Assembly: GCA_046727955.1 (NCBI GenBank)
Contig: JBKPDO010000238.1
Span: 1-14,743 of the forward strand
Direction of reading: 5' to 3'
From: DASVXQ01 sp046727955
GTDB lineage: Bacteria > Actinomycetota > CALGFH01
Length of the DNA stretch: 14,743 nt
Positions 13,300 to 14,743 of the stretch are shown here, piece by piece. The position numbers and the translations under genes are program-made. The notes under the pieces were generated by a model. It was given only the letters and a program-made list of their open reading frames with translations, was not told the origin of the DNA and did not search any database. The stretch's first letter is position 1. Every line of letters begins with the position of its first letter.

Positions 13300-13646
13300 A
13301 TGCCGAGACGGTTGCCGCAGGGGTGGCGTGGCGGCTGGCTGGTCGGGGTTGGTGTGGGGCTGCTGGTCGCGCTGGTCGATCGTGTTGAAAGCGATGCCGG
13401 CCAGGTGCTGCTGCTTGTGACGGCCGCCGGGGGTGTGCTCGGCGGGCTGCGCCCGCTGGGGTGGTGGCGGTGGGGCTGCTGGTCGGCCTGGCCGTCCCCG
13501 CGACCGAGGAGCTGGCCCGGCTGCGGGGATGGGCCAGCCCGGTGCCCGCGGACCCGGGCGGGGCGATCGTCGCGGTCGGCCCGGCACCGGTCGGCGCCTA
13601 TCTGGGGATGGTGGTTGGCCGGCTGCGCAGCGGCAGGCCGCACTAG
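13300..13646 (+). pseudogene. small membrane protein gene with a frameshift
   Basis: The first frame starts at ATG 13300, preceded by GGGAGG (13285-13290), and encodes a membrane helix (GGWLVGVGVGLLVALVD) and a second (GQVLLLVTAAGGVLGGL). Near 13455-13465, in the G-rich run GGGGTGGTGGCGGTGGGG, sense continues in another frame: VVAVGLLVGLAVPATEEL, GAYLGMVVGRLRSG, stop at 13644-13646. Joining the frames gives about 115 residues with three or four membrane segments. The first frame alone runs on into Trp/Arg/Ser-rich sequence typical of a wrong frame. One missing base explains it: either a true mutation or a sequencing error in the G-run. I do not recognise the family; it follows uppP on the same strand. 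Confidence 0.55.
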
Positions 13647-13684
13647 CGGCCGCCCACGCCACGCGCAGCCCCTGCCAGGGTGGT

Positions 13685-13703
13685 GTAACAATGGCTACAA
13701 TCC
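13685..13703 (+). promoter_or_regulatory. promoter with GTAAC-N4-GCTAC dyad before the 63-aa gene
   Basis: GTAAC (13685-13689), four bases, GCTAC (13694-13698), with TACAAT (13696-13701) as a good -10 box. CTGCCA at 13672-13677, part of the palindrome CCCTGCCAGGG (13670-13680), may serve as -35 at 18-bp spacing. The predicted transcript start lies about 50 bases before ATG 13758. The motif matches 11589-11607 at 15 of 19 positions. Confidence 0.55.
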
Positions 13704-13757
13704 TCTACGTAACTGAGGCGTTCGACCCGCTGACGCCCTGGCCGCAGGAGGACCACC

Positions 13758-13949
13758 ATGCAGCAGCCCAGCGCCCTGCCCCTGACCGACCGCCTACGAC
13801 AGGCGGCGATCGCCCGCGGCGAGCAGTTCCTCGCCGAGGTGCCATCCACCCTGCGGCGGCTGCGGCTGTTCCTGCTGGTGCTGTCGATCAGCGTCCCCGC
13901 GTTCCTGCTCGCCTGCCTGGCCCTGCTGGCCTGGCGGCTGCTCGGCTAG
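13758..13949 (+). CDS. small single-span membrane protein, 63 aa
   Basis: ATG 13758 follows a strong ribosome binding site, CAGGAGG (13745-13751). Residues 1-37 are amphipathic and charged (LTDRLRQAAIARGEQFLAEV, STLRRLR), then one membrane helix (FLLVLSISVPAFLLACLALLAWRLL) runs to the end, so the protein is probably tail-anchored with the N-terminus in the cytoplasm. It has its own promoter-like sequence and is followed after 2 bases by an MFS transporter gene, so it may be an accessory subunit or regulator of that pump. Unrecognised family. Confidence 0.75.
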   Translation: MQQPSALPLTDRLRQAAIARGEQFLAEVPSTLRRLRLFLLVLSISVPAFLLACLALLAWRLLG

Positions 13950-13951
13950 CG

Positions 13952-14743
13952 GTGGCGGTCGGCGAGCCCGCCGGGGCCGGCGGCACCCCCCCTGCAACGC
14001 CGGCCCCGGCGAGCTGGCGGACCTGGCCGCTGCCGGCCGCCGGGTTCCTGACCGCCTTCGGCGCGCACGCCACCGCCGCCAACCTCGGCCGCTACGCTAC
14101 CGGCCACCACGCCTCCCTGCTGGAGCTTGGGGTGCTGCTGGCCCTCTACGACGGCGCCGAGGTGCTCCTCAAACCCGCCTTTGGCGCGCTGGCCGACCGC
14201 ATCGGCGCCCGCCCGGTGCTGCTGGGTGGCCTGCTCGGGTTCGCGGTCGCCTCGGCCGGGTTCGTCCTGGCCGGCGAGCAGGACGCGCTGGCGGCCGCCC
14301 GCCTCGCCCAGGGCGCCGCCGCGGCCTTCTCTCCCGCCGCCAGCGCGCTGGTCGCCCGGTTCAGCCCCGCCGCGCGGCGGGGCCGGGCGTTCGGCAGCTA
14401 CGGGGCCTGGAAGGGCCTGGGCTACACCACCGGACCCCTGCTTGGCGGCGGGCTCATCACCCTCGGCGGCTTCCGCCTGCTGTTTGGTGCCCTGGCCGCC
14501 CTGGGCCTCGGCGTGGCCGCCTGGGCCGCGATGGCGCTGCCCGCCGCCCCACCGCTGCCCCGCGCCCGCCAGACCGTCCTGGGCCTGGCCCGCCGCCTTG
14601 CCCAACCCAGCTTCCTGCAACCCGTCCTCGCCCTGGCCGGGGCGACCGCGGCGCTCAGCGCCGGGGTCGGCTTCCTGCCCGTCCGCGGCGCCCAAGCCGG
14701 CCTCGGCCCGCTGGCCACCGGCGCGGCCGCCTCCCTGCTCGCG
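13952..14743 (+). CDS. MFS transporter, N-terminal part (3' end outside window)
   Basis: The frame is open from GTG 13952 to the window end, 264 residues with no stop. The first membrane helix is at about 28-46, and loop 2-3 carries the major facilitator motif A, GALADRIGARPVLLGG (78-93). Further helices are at about 93-107, 112-135, 158-172 and 175-198, then the central loop (PRARQTVLGLARRLAQ) and the seventh helix. MFS proteins move small molecules with proton exchange; the substrate cannot be told. The start overlaps nothing but follows the 63-aa gene stop by only 2 bases, suggesting coupled translation; no ribosome binding site of its own is evident. It probably belongs to the same transcript as the 63-aa gene. 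Confidence 0.88.
   Translation, partial: MAVGEPAGAGGTPPATPAPASWRTWPLPAAGFLTAFGAHATAANLGRYATGHHASLLELGVLLALYDGAEVLLKPAFGALADRIGARPVLLGGLLGFAVASAGFVLAGEQDALAAARLAQGAAAAFSPAASALVARFSPAARRGRAFGSYGAWKGLGYTTGPLLGGGLITLGGFRLLFGALAALGLGVAAWAAMALPAAPPLPRARQTVLGLARRLAQPSFLQPVLALAGATAALSAGVGFLPVRGAQAGLGPLATGAAASLLA

Overview
The window is very GC-rich, has dense long ORFs with GC-rich third codon positions, and encodes a CtpE-type P-ATPase, a ChrB-N domain protein and GTG-started, apparently leaderless genes. Together these point to a high-GC actinobacterium (Actinomycetota), probably from soil; I cannot place it to genus.

Left part (1-5950): the 3' end of an alpha/beta hydrolase gene converges with an HD-domain nucleotidase/phosphohydrolase gene. 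A small HTH gene follows with a short dyad upstream. Next comes a Tn3-family unit on the minus strand, in the order putative recombination site (5571-5685), tyrosine recombinase, tnpA. This is the layout of the Tn4430 (TnpI) branch of the Tn3 family, not the usual serine-resolvase branch. The recombinase gene ends inside a compound stem-loop, and the tnpI-tnpA spacer carries a 14-bp tandem repeat. To the right of the element lies a frameshifted fragment resembling the C-terminal part of another integrase. I could not find terminal inverted repeats, so the element's limits are uncertain.

Middle part (5952-11595): a CtpE-like P-type cation ATPase (minus), two overlapping small plus-strand ORFs (the second starting with a 15-bp minisatellite), then a two-gene minus-strand operon. 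Its promoter-proximal gene is a DedA-PAP2 fusion, which could combine undecaprenyl-phosphate flipping and undecaprenyl-pyrophosphate dephosphorylation in one chain. The second gene is a PAP2-like membrane protein that has lost its catalytic residues and carries a C-terminal beta-rich, OB-like domain.

Right part (11589-14743): transcribed divergently from the DedA-PAP2 gene are a stand-alone ChrB-N domain protein, an undecaprenyl-diphosphatase (UppP) with an extra cytoplasmic-type insert, a small membrane protein gene broken by a frameshift, a 63-aa single-span membrane protein and the start of an MFS transporter. The same 19-bp promoter/dyad motif (GTAAC-N4-GCTACARTCC) lies before the ChrB-N gene and before the 63-aa protein gene, suggesting common control.

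Taken together, 5952-14743 reads as an envelope/ion-homeostasis neighbourhood centred on recycling of the C55 lipid carrier (DedA, active PAP2, inactive PAP2, UppP), next to a calcium-type ATPase, an efflux pump and a possible regulator. The most unusual points are the DedA-PAP2/pseudo-PAP2 pair, the shared operator-like motif and the TnpI-type recombination site.
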